Shown here: positions 51,713 through 64,000 of the stretch, piece after piece
Numbering within the stretch: position 1 is the first letter of the stretch
Layout: each line of letters begins with the position of its first letter
Translations under genes and position numbers: made by a program
The notes under the pieces: generated by a model
Databases searched by the model: none
Seen by the model: the letters and a program-made list of their open reading frames with translations, nothing else
Told to the model about the DNA's origin: nothing
NCBI RefSeq assembly: GCF_029962485.1
Contig: NZ_CP073637.1
Span: 248,001 to 312,000 of the forward strand
DNA from: Burkholderia cepacia
GTDB taxonomy: Bacteria; Pseudomonadota; Gammaproteobacteria; Burkholderiales; Burkholderiaceae
Length of the DNA stretch: 64,000 nt
Direction of reading: 5' to 3'

Positions 51713-51864
51713 ATAACAAGTCTGCCTTGTAGATCGGCGCCGTGCGCAAGCACTGGCCGCAAGATCCAAGCGACAAGTTGGATTCTCGTGTGTGATACAC
51801 ACAACTCAAAAATTACTGCTTCTTCCAAGATTGGTTGTGCTGCGAAGCAGCGCAACAACCCTCT

Positions 51865-51981
51865 TTGCCTGATGACCATAGCGAGTCGGTCCCACCCCTT
51901 CCCATCCCGAACAGGACCGTGAAACGACTCTACGCCGATGATAGTGCGGATTCCCGTGTGAAAGTAGGTAATCGTCAGGCT
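51865..51981 (+). rRNA. 5S ribosomal RNA
   Basis: TTGCCTGATGACCATAGCGA at the 5' end pairs with ATCGTCAGGC at the 3' end; the CCCATCCCGAACAGG block is typical. Ends are approximate to a few bases. Confidence 0.95.
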
Positions 51982-51992
51982 CCCTAAGCCAG

Positions 51993-52019
51993 AAACCCCC
52001 GCCCGAAAGGCGGGGGTTT
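51993..52019 (+). terminator. rrn operon terminator
   Basis: AAACCCCCGCC / GGCGGGGGTTT stem with loop CGAAA and a T-run, 12 bp past 5S. Confidence 0.92.
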
Positions 52020-52715
52020 TTGCATTTGAGCGGCAGAAATGCACGCGAGCTGGCCAGGCGCAATGCGGCCGGAACTGAGGCGTTGACGACGTCGATTCGG
52101 GCCGAGGTCGCATCCACGCAATCGGCGCAAATTCATTCCGACTACCCGAGTTGGCCAAGCACCAGCAACTGATGTTGCCGAGGCTGCTATCCTCCCGCCC
52201 CCTGTTCGAAGTGGCGGCGCTCTCAGTTGGCAGCCGATATGGTCGAGCGCTCGATCGACTATTCGCGGCAACTTCCTCTCGGCGGCTTCGCACAGCACCG
52301 CGGCACGGCGCAATACGTCCTGCCGTCCGGCAATCTGCCATCTCATCCCATCTACGCGCTTATTGAGCGCTTTTTCTGCGAAAACTGCGGCATTTACCAC
52401 TTTGCTACGAGATGCGCTTTGCGTTTCTCGCACCCCAGTTCGCCGCTCGTGTGAGCGGTGTACTCGGTTCGGAGTGTATGAACTCCGACGTTTCTTGTCG
52501 AAGGCGCCGAATGATCGTGGCGCAATGAAGCTACGCACCAGAATTGCGTCGGATAACGCGAAGTGGCGTTATCAAGCGCCGTTCTTCGCTTAATCCTTCA
52601 GATATCACGCGCAACCTGCTAATCCGAGGCGTTGGGCGCCCGGTTCGCAGCAAAGGCCAGGGATCCGGCCGCAGCGCCGGTTGCAACGTGTGTGTGCGTC
52701 GCCGGGCGGACGCCG
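52020..52715. other. Low-information region after rrn, no gene supported
   Basis: Only short reading frames on both strands, without ribosome-binding sites or recognisable domains. A weak hairpin lies near 52357-52378. The sequence may hold eroded coding remnants, but I could not name any. Confidence 0.4.
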
Positions 52716-53273
52716 TCAAAAATCAGTGCTGTTCCTTTTGGCGGGTATCGATTGGCCGTCTCGTAACACGTAGATTTCCTCGATGAGCGAATAGGCGGTA
52801 CCGCCGAAGCAATCTCTTCCTTCCTCGATCGGCGCAAAGCTTGCGTTGACGCCAATCGATTGCACCGAGCACTCCGTGTTTGGGTCGCTCGGTGCGGAAT
52901 CTTTGCCTGGCGGAAACCGGCGCATCGCGCTCCGGCCTTGATCCCGGGTCAGCACGAGCATCGCTGAGCAGTGCGTGTCGGACGTCAACGCCACGGAATT
53001 GCGGGGCAACTCTCCAGCATCTTCGGAGTTATGCGATGCGGCGAAAGCGCCCGCATCGAACTCCACGCAAATATTCGCATTCAGCTGAACGAGGCGTGCG
53101 TCGTACGGGCACGCAGGATGTCGGGTGTGCGCCGAGGATTCGCTGCGATAAGCCGACCGGATGCTGACGTTGTCCGGTTTGCACAACAGGGCGAGGCAAT
53201 GCGCGCTGCACTGCAGGACGCTTGCCAAGGTCGCGGAGCGGAGCTTGTGAGACAAGCCTGCGTGTGGAGGCAT
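52716..53273 (-). CDS. Hypothetical protein, Cys-rich
   Basis: A 185-aa protein from ATG 53273 (TTG 53288 is in frame and closer to the upstream stop). Codon third positions look GC-biased, as expected for a real gene here. About eight cysteines are spread along it (CSAHC, CPYD, ICVEF, THCSAM, ECSVQS, DCFGG), hinting at an exported disulfide protein, but no clear signal peptide is seen. No family recognised. It follows another hypothetical gene by about 20 bp. Confidence 0.45.
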   Translation of the reverse strand: MPPHAGLSHKLRSATLASVLQCSAHCLALLCKPDNVSIRSAYRSESSAHTRHPACPYDARLVQLNANICVEFDAGAFAASHNSEDAGELPRNSVALTSDTHCSAMLVLTRDQGRSAMRRFPPGKDSAPSDPNTECSVQSIGVNASFAPIEEGRDCFGGTAYSLIEEIYVLRDGQSIPAKRNSTDF

Positions 53274-53294
53274 GTCGTCGCCGAGCAAGGGCTG

Positions 53295-53666
53295 TTAGGC
53301 GTCCAGGCAGGCCGCACCGTCGGATTTGGTTGGCGGGGCGCTGTCGCCGGCGGCGATGAGGTAGGCGGACTCATCGTCGAGTAGCCATGCATAGGCTATC
53401 GCGTCCTGATCCATTGGCCGTACGGCGGACGAGCTGCTATGTGTCGAGCTCAGGCGTCCGGCATCGAGCGCCGGCTCCAGCCTGTCATATGCAGCGAGCG
53501 CTACACCTGCCCTGGGCCGTTTCACAGTGCGGCTGCCTTCCGAGGCTTGATGACGGATCTCTGCGATCGTGCTCGAGCGACACCAGGCGTCAGCCGGGTT
53601 GGTGGCATTTGCGGTCAAGGCCATGAAGGCAATCGCAAGAGCAAGCAGGTGCACAAAAAGTCGCAC
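53295..53666 (-). CDS. Hypothetical secreted protein
   Basis: A 123-aa protein from GTG 53666, chosen because it places MRLFVHLLALAIAFMALTANA as a signal peptide at the N-terminus; the frame stays open upstream to a TTG at 53795 with less convincing sequence. The mature part includes AIAYAWLLDDESAYLIAAGD. No family recognised and no good Shine-Dalgarno. Probably paired with the next gene. Confidence 0.45.
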   Translation of the reverse strand: MRLFVHLLALAIAFMALTANATNPADAWCRSSTIAEIRHQASEGSRTVKRPRAGVALAAYDRLEPALDAGRLSSTHSSSSAVRPMDQDAIAYAWLLDDESAYLIAAGDSAPPTKSDGAACLDA

Positions 53667-54162
53667 GGGAAGATGATCGGAGGCTTGGGATGGTATCGCG
53701 CCGGCCGCCGACGTCGCCAGGGGCGGGGGAAGTCTGTCGGCGTTTCGTGCGAACGCGCTGGAGCCGTTGCGAGGCCCAGGCGCCGGGAGGCGCAAATAAA
53801 CCCCGCTGGGTACGGCCGGCAGATCGAGCCAGGCAGTCGCGGAATGGATAGCGCGAAACCCCGATTTCCGGCAAACAGCCGGGTACTGAGGCCGTCGCGA
53901 ACGCCGCAGACGGGATCGACGAAGCCGCCCGGCATGAAATTTGCGGAAATTTGCGTCTACCCGCTTGGCATTGTGCGAAAGAGGTCGTATGATGGCGGTC
54001 TTTCGTTTTTAGCGCAGATGCAGATCGGCGCTAAGGGCGGAGTCTGACGAAGATGTGGCGCCGGTCGGCAGCATCTCGTGCTTGCCTTTAGCCGGGCAGG
54101 GGCGGGGGATCGGTGGTAAAGCAGGAGTCGGGAAGAGAGTGAAAATAATCTTCCGGATGTGC

Positions 54163-54191
54163 TTGACACGAGTGCGATGCACCCCCATAAT
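54163..54191 (+). promoter_or_regulatory. Promoter of the tRNA-tuf operon
   Basis: TTGACA (54163-54168), 17-bp spacer and CATAAT (54186-54191), an almost ideal sigma-70 promoter 15 bp before tRNA-Tyr. The gap 53667-54162 upstream of it shows no convincing gene. Confidence 0.9.
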
Positions 54192-54205
54192 CGTCAGTTC
54201 TCTAC

Positions 54206-54291
54206 GGAGGGGTGCCCGAGTGGCTAAAGGGGGCAGACTGTAAATCTGTTGGCTTACGCCTACGTTGGTTCGAATCCAACCTCCTCCACCA
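54206..54291 (+). tRNA. tRNA-Tyr (GTA)
   Basis: 86 nt with long variable arm and encoded CCA. Acceptor GGAGGGG pairs with CTCCTCC; anticodon GTA at 54240-54242; GGTTCGAATCC T-arm. Confidence 0.97.
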
Positions 54292-54334
54292 AGATATCAG
54301 CGCAGTGAGCGGTAAGGAATCGTTAGTGGCCCGT

Positions 54335-54408
54335 GCGGGTGTAGCTCAATGGTAGAGCAGAAGCCTTCCAAGCTTACGACGAGGGTTCGATTCCCTTCAC
54401 CCGCTCCA
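54335..54408 (+). tRNA. tRNA-Gly (TCC)
   Basis: 74 nt, acceptor GCGGGTG pairs with CACCCGC, anticodon TCC at 54367-54369, encoded CCA. Confidence 0.97.
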
Positions 54409-54432
54409 GACCGCTAAGTTGAAGCGTTAAGC

Positions 54433-54507
<75 letters not shown>

Positions 54508-54573
54508 GCAGTAAAAAGTCAGTGTCTTGTTTGCGCGCGGCGCAACCTGTGAAATTCCTTTTGGGAGTCGAAA

Positions 54574-55764
54574 ATGGCCAAGGGTAAATTCGAGCGGACC
54601 AAGCCGCACGTGAACGTTGGTACGATTGGTCACGTTGACCACGGCAAGACGACGCTGACGGCAGCGATCACGACGGTTCTGACGAAGAAGTTCGGCGGCG
54701 AAGCGAAGGCATACGACCAGATCGACGCGGCACCGGAAGAAAAGGCGCGCGGCATCACGATCAACACGGCACACGTCGAGTACGAAACGGCTAACCGCCA
54801 CTACGCACACGTTGACTGCCCGGGCCACGCTGACTATGTGAAGAACATGATCACGGGCGCAGCGCAGATGGACGGCGCGATCCTGGTTTGCTCGGCAGCT
54901 GACGGCCCGATGCCGCAGACGCGTGAGCACATCCTGCTGGCACGTCAGGTTGGCGTTCCGTACATCATCGTGTTCCTGAACAAGTGCGACATGGTGGACG
55001 ATGCTGAACTGCTCGAGCTGGTCGAGATGGAAGTTCGCGAACTCCTGTCGAAGTACGACTTCCCGGGCGACGACACGCCGATCGTGAAGGGTTCGGCGAA
55101 GCTGGCGCTGGAAGGCGACACGGGCGAGCTGGGCGAAGTGGCGATCATGAGCCTGGCCGACGCGCTGGACACGTACATCCCGACGCCGGAGCGTGCAGTT
55201 GACGGCGCGTTCCTGATGCCGGTGGAAGACGTGTTCTCGATCTCGGGCCGTGGTACGGTTGTGACGGGTCGTGTCGAGCGCGGCATCGTGAAGGTCGGCG
55301 AAGAAATCGAAATCGTCGGTATCAAGCCGACGGTGAAGACGACCTGCACGGGCGTTGAAATGTTCCGCAAGCTGCTGGACCAAGGTCAAGCAGGCGACAA
55401 CGTTGGTATCCTGCTGCGCGGCACGAAGCGTGAAGACGTTGAGCGTGGCCAGGTTCTGGCGAAGCCGGGTTCGATCACGCCGCACACGCACTTCACGGCT
55501 GAAGTGTACGTGCTGAGCAAGGACGAAGGCGGCCGTCACACGCCGTTCTTCAACAACTACCGTCCGCAGTTCTACTTCCGTACGACGGACGTGACGGGCT
55601 CGATCGAGCTGCCGAAGGACAAGGAAATGGTGATGCCGGGCGACAACGTGTCGATCACGGTGAAGCTGATCGCTCCGATCGCGATGGAAGAAGGTCTGCG
55701 CTTCGCAATCCGCGAAGGCGGCCGTACGGTCGGCGCCGGCGTCGTCGCCAAGATCATCGAGTAA
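54574..55764 (+). CDS. tuf: Elongation factor Tu
   Basis: A 396-aa GTPase that delivers aminoacyl-tRNA to the ribosome. G1 [11 protein letters not shown]2 [10 protein letters not shown]3 DCPGHADYV and G4 NKCD are present; domains II and III follow. TTGGGAG lies upstream of the ATG. Follows tRNA-Thr by 66 bp in the same transcript. Confidence 0.98.
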   Translation: MAKGKFERTKPHVNVGTIGHVDHGKTTLTAAITTVLTKKFGGEAKAYDQIDAAPEEKARGITINTAHVEYETANRHYAHVDCPGHADYVKNMITGAAQMDGAILVCSAADGPMPQTREHILLARQVGVPYIIVFLNKCDMVDDAELLELVEMEVRELLSKYDFPGDDTPIVKGSAKLALEGDTGELGEVAIMSLADALDTYIPTPERAVDGAFLMPVEDVFSISGRGTVVTGRVERGIVKVGEEIEIVGIKPTVKTTCTGVEMFRKLLDQGQAGDNVGILLRGTKREDVERGQVLAKPGSITPHTHFTAEVYVLSKDEGGRHTPFFNNYRPQFYFRTTDVTGSIELPKDKEMVMPGDNVSITVKLIAPIAMEEGLRFAIREGGRTVGAGVVAKIIE

Positions 55765-55789
55765 GCCAGTTATTCGTTGATCGACAGTT

Positions 55790-55815
55790 TTGGGGCTGGC
55801 AACAGCCGGCCCCAA
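55790..55815 (+). promoter_or_regulatory. Stem-loop between tuf and tRNA-Trp
   Basis: TTGGGGCTGGC / GCCGGCCCCAA with an AACA loop and no T-run after it. Probably a processing or partial-attenuation stem rather than a full terminator. Confidence 0.6.
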
Positions 55816-55823
55816 CATGGTTT

Positions 55824-55899
55824 AGGGGTATAGCTCAACTGGCAGAGCGTCGGTCTCCAAAACCGAAGGTTGGGGGTTCGATTCCCTCTGCCCCTGCCA
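55824..55899 (+). tRNA. tRNA-Trp (CCA)
   Basis: 76 nt, acceptor AGGGGTA pairs with TGCCCCT, anticodon CCA at 55857-55859, encoded CCA end. Located between tuf and secE as in many proteobacteria. Confidence 0.97.
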
Positions 55900-55942
55900 A
55901 AAAATAGCCACGTGTCCTACGTGGCATTTGTTTTAAGGTGTT

Positions 55943-56323
55943 ATGGCGAATCCATCCGTCGAAACTGTAAATACCTCCGGCGATAAGCTGATGCTGGCCC
56001 TGGGTGTATTGCTGGTGTTGGCCGGATTCGTGGGCTTCTTCTGGCTGGCCAATCAGCAGTGGTATGTCCGCGGTGCCGCGTTGGCGGTAGGTATCATCGC
56101 CGGCGTGGCCGTCGGGCTGATGTCCGCCCCTGGCAAGAGCCTCATCGCCTTTGCCAAGGATTCGTACAAGGAAGTCCGGAAGGTCGTTTGGCCCACCCGC
56201 AAGGAAGCAACGCAAACCACACTCGTCGTGTTCGGTTTCGTGCTCGTGATGGCGATTTTCCTCTGGTTGAGTGACAAATCGATCGAATGGGTGATTTTCT
56301 CGGCGATTCTGGGTTGGAAATGA
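55943..56323 (+). CDS. secE: Protein translocase subunit SecE
   Basis: A 126-aa protein with three membrane segments, as in E. coli-type Sec[38 protein letters not shown], and [43 protein letters not shown] is the essential cytoplasmic amphipathic motif. Stop is 1 nt from nusG. Confidence 0.96.
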   Translation: MANPSVETVNTSGDKLMLALGVLLVLAGFVGFFWLANQQWYVRGAALAVGIIAGVAVGLMSAPGKSLIAFAKDSYKEVRKVVWPTRKEATQTTLVVFGFVLVMAIFLWLSDKSIEWVIFSAILGWK

Positions 56324-56324
56324 T

Positions 56325-56882
56325 ATGAGCGATACTCCGGCATCCCCGAGCGGAAAACGTTGGTACGTCGTGCACGCCTACTCCGGTATGGAGAAGAGCG
56401 TGCAACGTGCGCTTCAGGAGCGCATCGAACGTGCTGGCATGCAGGACAAATTCGGTCAGATCCTGGTCCCGACCGAAGAAGTGGTCGAAGTCAAGGGCGG
56501 CCACAAGGCCGTGACCGAGCGTCGTTTCTTCCCCGGCTACGTGCTGGTGGAAATGGAAATGACGGACGAAACGTGGCACCTCGTGAAGAACACCGCGAAG
56601 GTCACCGGTTTCGTCGGCGGTGCGCGCAACCGCCCGACCCCGATTTCCCCGAAGGAAGTCGAGAAGATCATGTCGCAGATGCAGGAAGGCGTCGAAAAGC
56701 CGCGCCCGAAGACCCTGTTCGAAGTCGGCGAGATGGTGCGCGTCAAGGAAGGCCCGTTCACGGACTTCAACGGCACCGTCGAAGAAGTCAACTACGAAAA
56801 ATCGCGCGTGCGTGTGTCGGTCACCATCTTTGGTCGATCCACCCCAGTCGAACTCGAGTTCGGCCAGGTCGAAAAAGTTTGA
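56325..56882 (+). CDS. nusG: Transcription termination/antitermination factor NusG
   Basis: A 185-aa protein. N-terminal NGN domain opens [20 protein letters not shown], then [10 protein letters not shown]-terminal KOW domain has [22 protein letters not shown]. Couples RNA polymerase to ribosomes and Rho. Coupled to secE. Confidence 0.97.
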   Translation: MSDTPASPSGKRWYVVHAYSGMEKSVQRALQERIERAGMQDKFGQILVPTEEVVEVKGGHKAVTERRFFPGYVLVEMEMTDETWHLVKNTAKVTGFVGGARNRPTPISPKEVEKIMSQMQEGVEKPRPKTLFEVGEMVRVKEGPFTDFNGTVEEVNYEKSRVRVSVTIFGRSTPVELEFGQVEKV

Positions 56883-56891
56883 TCCCGATTC

Positions 56892-56915
56892 GGTGGGCAG
56901 CCTCGGCTGCCCACC
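56892..56915 (+). promoter_or_regulatory. Stem-loop between nusG and rplK
   Basis: GGTGGGCAGCC / GGCTGCCCACC with a 2-nt loop and no T-run. Possible attenuator or processing site dividing secE-nusG from the ribosomal-protein genes. Confidence 0.6.
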
Positions 56916-57023
56916 TTCGCGCTTACGGCCCGCGTTATGGCCGTTGAGGAGCGTCAGTAGCCAGCGGCGAACGCGCGTTATTACTCACCGAACGCCCCTC
57001 CGGCGTTCCAATGAGGTTCACAA

Positions 57024-57455
57024 ATGGCAAAGAAGATTATCGGCTTTATCAAGCTGCAGATCCCTGCAGGTAAAGCCAACCCGTCGCCGCCGGTCGGTCC
57101 GGCACTGGGCCAGCGCGGCCTGAACATCATGGAGTTCTGCAAGGCGTTCAACGCGCAGACTCAAGGCATGGAGCCGGGTCTGCCGGTGCCGGTGGTCATC
57201 ACGGCATTCGCTGACAAGAGCTTCACGTTCGTGATGAAGACGCCGCCGGCAACCGTCCTGATCAAGAAGGCGGCGAAGGTGGACAAGGGCTCGAGCAAGC
57301 CGCACACCGACAAGGTCGGTTCGATCACGCGTGCTCAAGCTGAAGAAATCGCAAAGACCAAGATGCCGGACCTTACGGCAGCTGATCTGGACGCAGCCGT
57401 TCGCACCATCGCTGGTAGCGCACGCTCGATGGGCATCACTGTGGAGGGCGTGTAA
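57024..57455 (+). CDS. rplK: Ribosomal protein L11
   Basis: A 143-aa protein opening [20 protein letters not shown] with [22 protein letters not shown]. Binds the GTPase-associated region of 23S rRNA. AUG overlaps no neighbour but rplA begins right after its stop. Confidence 0.98.
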   Translation: MAKKIIGFIKLQIPAGKANPSPPVGPALGQRGLNIMEFCKAFNAQTQGMEPGLPVPVVITAFADKSFTFVMKTPPATVLIKKAAKVDKGSSKPHTDKVGSITRAQAEEIAKTKMPDLTAADLDAAVRTIAGSARSMGITVEGV

Positions 57456-58154
57456 ATGGCTAAGATCTCCAAGCGCCGTCAGGCATTTGCCGCCAAGGTT
57501 GATCGTCAGAAGCTGTACGCGATCGAAGACGCACTGAGCCTCGTGAAGGAATGCGCGAGCGCGAAGTTCGACGAGTCGATCGACGTCGCAGTCCAGCTCG
57601 GCATCGATGCAAAGAAGTCGGACCAGGTCGTTCGTGGTTCGGTCGTTCTGCCGGCCGGTACGGGCAAGTCGGTTCGCGTTGCCGTGTTCGCGCAAGGCGA
57701 AAAGGCCGAGCAAGCTCGTGCAGCAGGCGCGGAAATCGTCGGTATGGAAGACCTGGCTGAGCAGATCAAGGCTGGCCAGATGGACTTCGACATCGTGATC
57801 GCTTCGCCGGACACGATGCGTATCGTCGGTACGCTCGGCCAGATCCTCGGCCCGCGCGGCCTGATGCCGAACCCGAAGGTCGGTACGGTCACGCCGGACG
57901 TCGCAACCGCCGTCAAGAACGCGAAGGCTGGTCAGGTGCAATTCCGTGTCGACAAGGCCGGTATCATCCACGCGACCATCGGCCGTGCATCGTTCGAGCC
58001 GACCGCACTGCGTTCGAACCTGTCGGCACTGATCGAAGCGCTGCAGAAGGCCAAGCCGGCAACGAGCAAGGGCGTGTACCTGCGCAAGATCGCACTGTCG
58101 AGCACGATGGGCGTCGGCGTGCGTGTCGACCAGGCTACGCTGGCAGCGCAGTAA
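57456..58154 (+). CDS. rplA: Ribosomal protein L1
   Basis: A 232-aa protein, [20 protein letters not shown] at the start and [20 protein letters not shown] inside. Lines the E-site stalk; in E. coli L1 represses the rplKA mRNA. Starts at the base after the rplK stop. Confidence 0.98.
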   Translation: MAKISKRRQAFAAKVDRQKLYAIEDALSLVKECASAKFDESIDVAVQLGIDAKKSDQVVRGSVVLPAGTGKSVRVAVFAQGEKAEQARAAGAEIVGMEDLAEQIKAGQMDFDIVIASPDTMRIVGTLGQILGPRGLMPNPKVGTVTPDVATAVKNAKAGQVQFRVDKAGIIHATIGRASFEPTALRSNLSALIEALQKAKPATSKGVYLRKIALSSTMGVGVRVDQATLAAQ

Positions 58155-58165
58155 GCAAGTATTCG

Positions 58166-58462
58166 GGCCGCTTCGTTCGCGAAGCGGCCTACATGGGCTT
58201 TGGGCGGTTGTTCGTGCAGTGTGGCGGGCAACCGGTTATCAAAGACCGTTGGTGGGGCGCAGCAGTCAGGTGATCCCTTAATTCAAGCCAACGCAGATGG
58301 CGAACCCGAAAAAGTTTTGCAGTGGTGAAGCCGCAGGCCGTGAAGCGATTCGTGGCGTGAGGTGGAAATACTCCTAACGAGGTCGGACGCCGTTGTTGAA
58401 CGAGGTACGTGAGGTTTCGGCCATGCCGGCCGCGCCGAACGTATCGTTTCTGGAGGCTAACC
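58166..58462 (+). promoter_or_regulatory. rplJL leader with stem-loop
   Basis: GGCCGCTTCG / CGAAGCGGCC (58166-58189) forms a 10-bp stem just after rplA. The following 270 bp are non-coding and likely hold the rplJL leader, where L10-L7/L12 complexes repress translation in E. coli. A TTGAAC-like promoter could not be confirmed. Confidence 0.55.
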
Positions 58463-58960
58463 GTGCCGCTTAATAGAGAAGACAAGCAAGCCGTCGTCGC
58501 TGAGGTTTCCGCGCAAGTCGCGAAGGCCCAGACCGTTGTGCTGGCTGAGTATCGTGGAATTGCGGTTGGCGATCTGACCAAGCTGCGCGCGAAAGCGCGT
58601 GAGCAACAGGTTTACCTGCGCGTGTTGAAGAACACGCTGGCGCGTCGCGCTGTCGAAGGTACGCCGTTTGCTCCGCTGGCAGAGCAGATGACTGGTCCGC
58701 TGATCTACGGCATCTCGGAAGATGCAATTGCTGCTGCTAAGGTCGTCAACGACTTCAGCAAGAGCAATGACAAGTTGGTCATCAAGGCTGGTTCGTTCGA
58801 TGGCAAGGTGATGGACAAGGCTGGCGTGCAAGCGCTGGCAAGCATCCCGAGCCGCGAAGAACTGCTCTCGAAGCTGCTGTTCGTTATGCAATCGCCTGTT
58901 TCGGGCTTCGCGCGTGCTCTGGCCGCGCTGGCCGAGAAGAAGCAAGCGGAAGCTGCGTAA
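58463..58960 (+). CDS. rplJ: Ribosomal protein L10
   Basis: A 165-aa protein from GTG 58463 (TGGAGG upstream), giving [20 protein letters not shown]. Forms the base of the L7/L12 stalk. The longer frame starting further upstream is not used. Confidence 0.97.
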   Translation: MPLNREDKQAVVAEVSAQVAKAQTVVLAEYRGIAVGDLTKLRAKAREQQVYLRVLKNTLARRAVEGTPFAPLAEQMTGPLIYGISEDAIAAAKVVNDFSKSNDKLVIKAGSFDGKVMDKAGVQALASIPSREELLSKLLFVMQSPVSGFARALAALAEKKQAEAA

Positions 58961-59023
58961 TCGAGCGTGCATCAGCGTCATTGATCGCTGGCTGTATCCG
59001 AATTCAATTTAGGAGTATTTCAA

Positions 59024-59398
59024 ATGGCAATCGCAAAAGAAGACATCCTGGCAGCAGTCGAAGGGATGACCGTTCTGGAACTGAACGAACTGGTCAAGGC
59101 GTTCGAAGAGAAGTTTGGCGTGTCGGCAGCTGCAGTGGCAGTCGCTGGCCCGGCAGGCGGCGGCGCTGCTGCTGCAGCTGAAGAACAGACCGAATTCACG
59201 GTCGTTCTGGCTGAAGCTGGCGCCAACAAGGTTTCGGTCATCAAGGCCGTTCGCGAACTGACGGGCCTGGGCCTGAAGGAAGCGAAGGACCTGGTTGACG
59301 GTGCACCGAAGGCCGTCAAGGAAGGCGTCGCCAAGGCTGCTGCTGAAGAAGCCAAGAAGAAGCTGGAAGAAGCAGGCGCGAAGGTCGAAATCAAGTAA
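59024..59398 (+). CDS. rplL: Ribosomal protein L7/L12
   Basis: A 124-aa protein with AGGAG before the ATG. N-terminal dimerisation part, Ala-rich hinge, then C-terminal [39 protein letters not shown], which recruits elongation factors. Confidence 0.98.
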   Translation: MAIAKEDILAAVEGMTVLELNELVKAFEEKFGVSAAAVAVAGPAGGGAAAAAEEQTEFTVVLAEAGANKVSVIKAVRELTGLGLKEAKDLVDGAPKAVKEGVAKAAAEEAKKKLEEAGAKVEIK

Positions 59399-59416
59399 GT
59401 TTCGACGCGCTGTGCG

Positions 59417-59449
59417 AAGGCTGGCGGTATTTTCACCGCCGGCCTTTTT
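59417..59449 (+). terminator. Attenuator after rplL
   Basis: GGCTGGCGGT / ACCGCCGGCC stem followed by TTTTT. In E. coli a partial terminator in this position sets the ratio of ribosomal protein to RNA-polymerase transcripts. Confidence 0.8.
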
Positions 59450-59511
59450 GTGCTTTGTGGGAACGTTATTCTGGCACTCATTCGGGAGCCCGAATAATCG
59501 GCCCTAGAGGC

Positions 59512-59567
59512 CAAAGAAAACCGCCTGATCGTTGTGAAAGGTCACTTACGATTGGCGGTTCTCTTTG
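59512..59567 (+). promoter_or_regulatory. Long stem in the rplL-rpoB spacer, RNase III-like site
   Basis: CAAAGAAAACCGCCTGATCGT and ACGATTGGCGGTTCTCTTTG form a near-perfect stem of about 20 bp around a 15-nt loop. The same gap in E. coli carries an RNase III cleavage hairpin, so an equivalent role is likely. It is 210 bp upstream of rpoB. Confidence 0.65.
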
Positions 59568-59778
59568 TCTTCTGAAGCGACTGCAGAAGGCAAGTTTGGT
59601 CGGGTAGCGGGCAACACAGGCATCCGCTGCCGTCAGCCAGCGGTTGGTAGCGGCCAACCACCAAGCTTCTCGGCTCGTTCAAGCCGTCAACGGCCATCGG
59701 GTCTCAGTCGGTGAACACTCGGGTTTGAAACGTCCAGGTATTCCGCCTCGATAGCACCCGCCGTGATTCGGAGATCGT

Positions 59779-63885
<4,107 letters not shown>

Positions 63886-63906
63886 TCGGACTACGGAGAG
63901 AAAGCA

Positions 63907-64000
63907 ATGAAAGCTCTGCTCGATCTATTCAAGCAAGTCCAACAGGAAGAAGTTTTCGACGCGATCAAGATCGGTCTGGCTTCGCCTGACAAGATCCGTT
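63907..64000 (+). CDS. rpoC: RNA polymerase beta' subunit, first codons only
   Basis: ATG 63907 follows the rpoB stop by 21 bp with GGAGAGAAA upstream. It reads [20 protein letters not shown] and runs off the right edge. Confidence 0.95.

Noticed and set aside
51984..52538. 184-aa minus-strand frame ending inside the rrn terminator
   Set aside because: It overlaps the terminator and lacks a ribosome-binding site and gene-like composition.

Overview
The window is a high-GC Burkholderiaceae chromosome segment, most likely Burkholderia sensu stricto. This rests on the 16S rRNA sequence, the tuf-trnW-secE-nusG-rplKAJL-rpoBC order, the strongly GC3-biased codons, tandem DUF2957 lipoproteins, type 2 argC, fused indolepyruvate ferredoxin oxidoreductase and a paaABCDE cluster. 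I did not attempt a species call.

Region 1 (1-4.36 kb) is accessory DNA. It has visibly lower GC than the rest. It carries the start of a serine recombinase, a non-coding stretch with two strong inverted repeats, and a tightly overlapping three-gene operon: a DUF262 (ParB/Srx-like) protein, an AAA ATPase ending in a DUF3696-like segment, and an unrecognised 257-aa protein. It ends in a tandem 12-bp repeat and a terminator. This operon is my best candidate for an undescribed system, probably anti-phage defence.

Region 2 (4.4-30 kb) is core and semi-accessory metabolism: a small membrane protein, a glucarate catabolism pair (gudD, gudP) with a LysR regulator, a GST, DUF2239 and carotenoid-oxygenase genes, and a MacAB/Lol-like ABC exporter operon. 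A roughly 284-bp element with 30-bp perfect terminal inverted repeats and two internal hairpins lies between the two permease genes of that operon. After it come a Mut7-C protein, a beta-hydroxyacid dehydrogenase, a LysE exporter, a divergent MFS/LysR pair, an OmpW plus two DUF2957 lipoproteins, argC, a WrbA-like flavoprotein, a PEBP protein and pyrE.

Region 3 (29.9-46.2 kb) has maeB and then an aromatic amino-acid theme: the fused indolepyruvate ferredoxin oxidoreductase, hppD with a divergent Lrp-type regulator, a TetR regulator and the paaABCDE phenylacetyl-CoA epoxidase operon. A perfect 16-bp palindrome overlaps the paa promoter. Arylpyruvates made by transamination can go through the oxidoreductase to aryl-acetyl-CoA, the substrate of PaaABCE, while 4-hydroxyphenylpyruvate goes through HppD. 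An SGNH hydrolase gene follows.

Region 4 (46.3-52.0 kb) is a complete rrn operon: promoter, boxA, 16S, tRNA-Ile(GAT), tRNA-Ala(TGC), a second boxA, 23S, 5S and a terminator. About 2.1 kb of low-information sequence follows, with two plausible hypothetical genes on the minus strand.

Region 5 (54.1-64 kb) is the translation/transcription super-cluster: a promoter, tRNA-Tyr, tRNA-Gly and tRNA-Thr, tuf, tRNA-Trp, secE, nusG, rplK, rplA, rplJ, rplL, rpoB and the first codons of rpoC. Structured RNA hairpins sit between several of these genes, including an RNase III-like long stem between rplL and rpoB.
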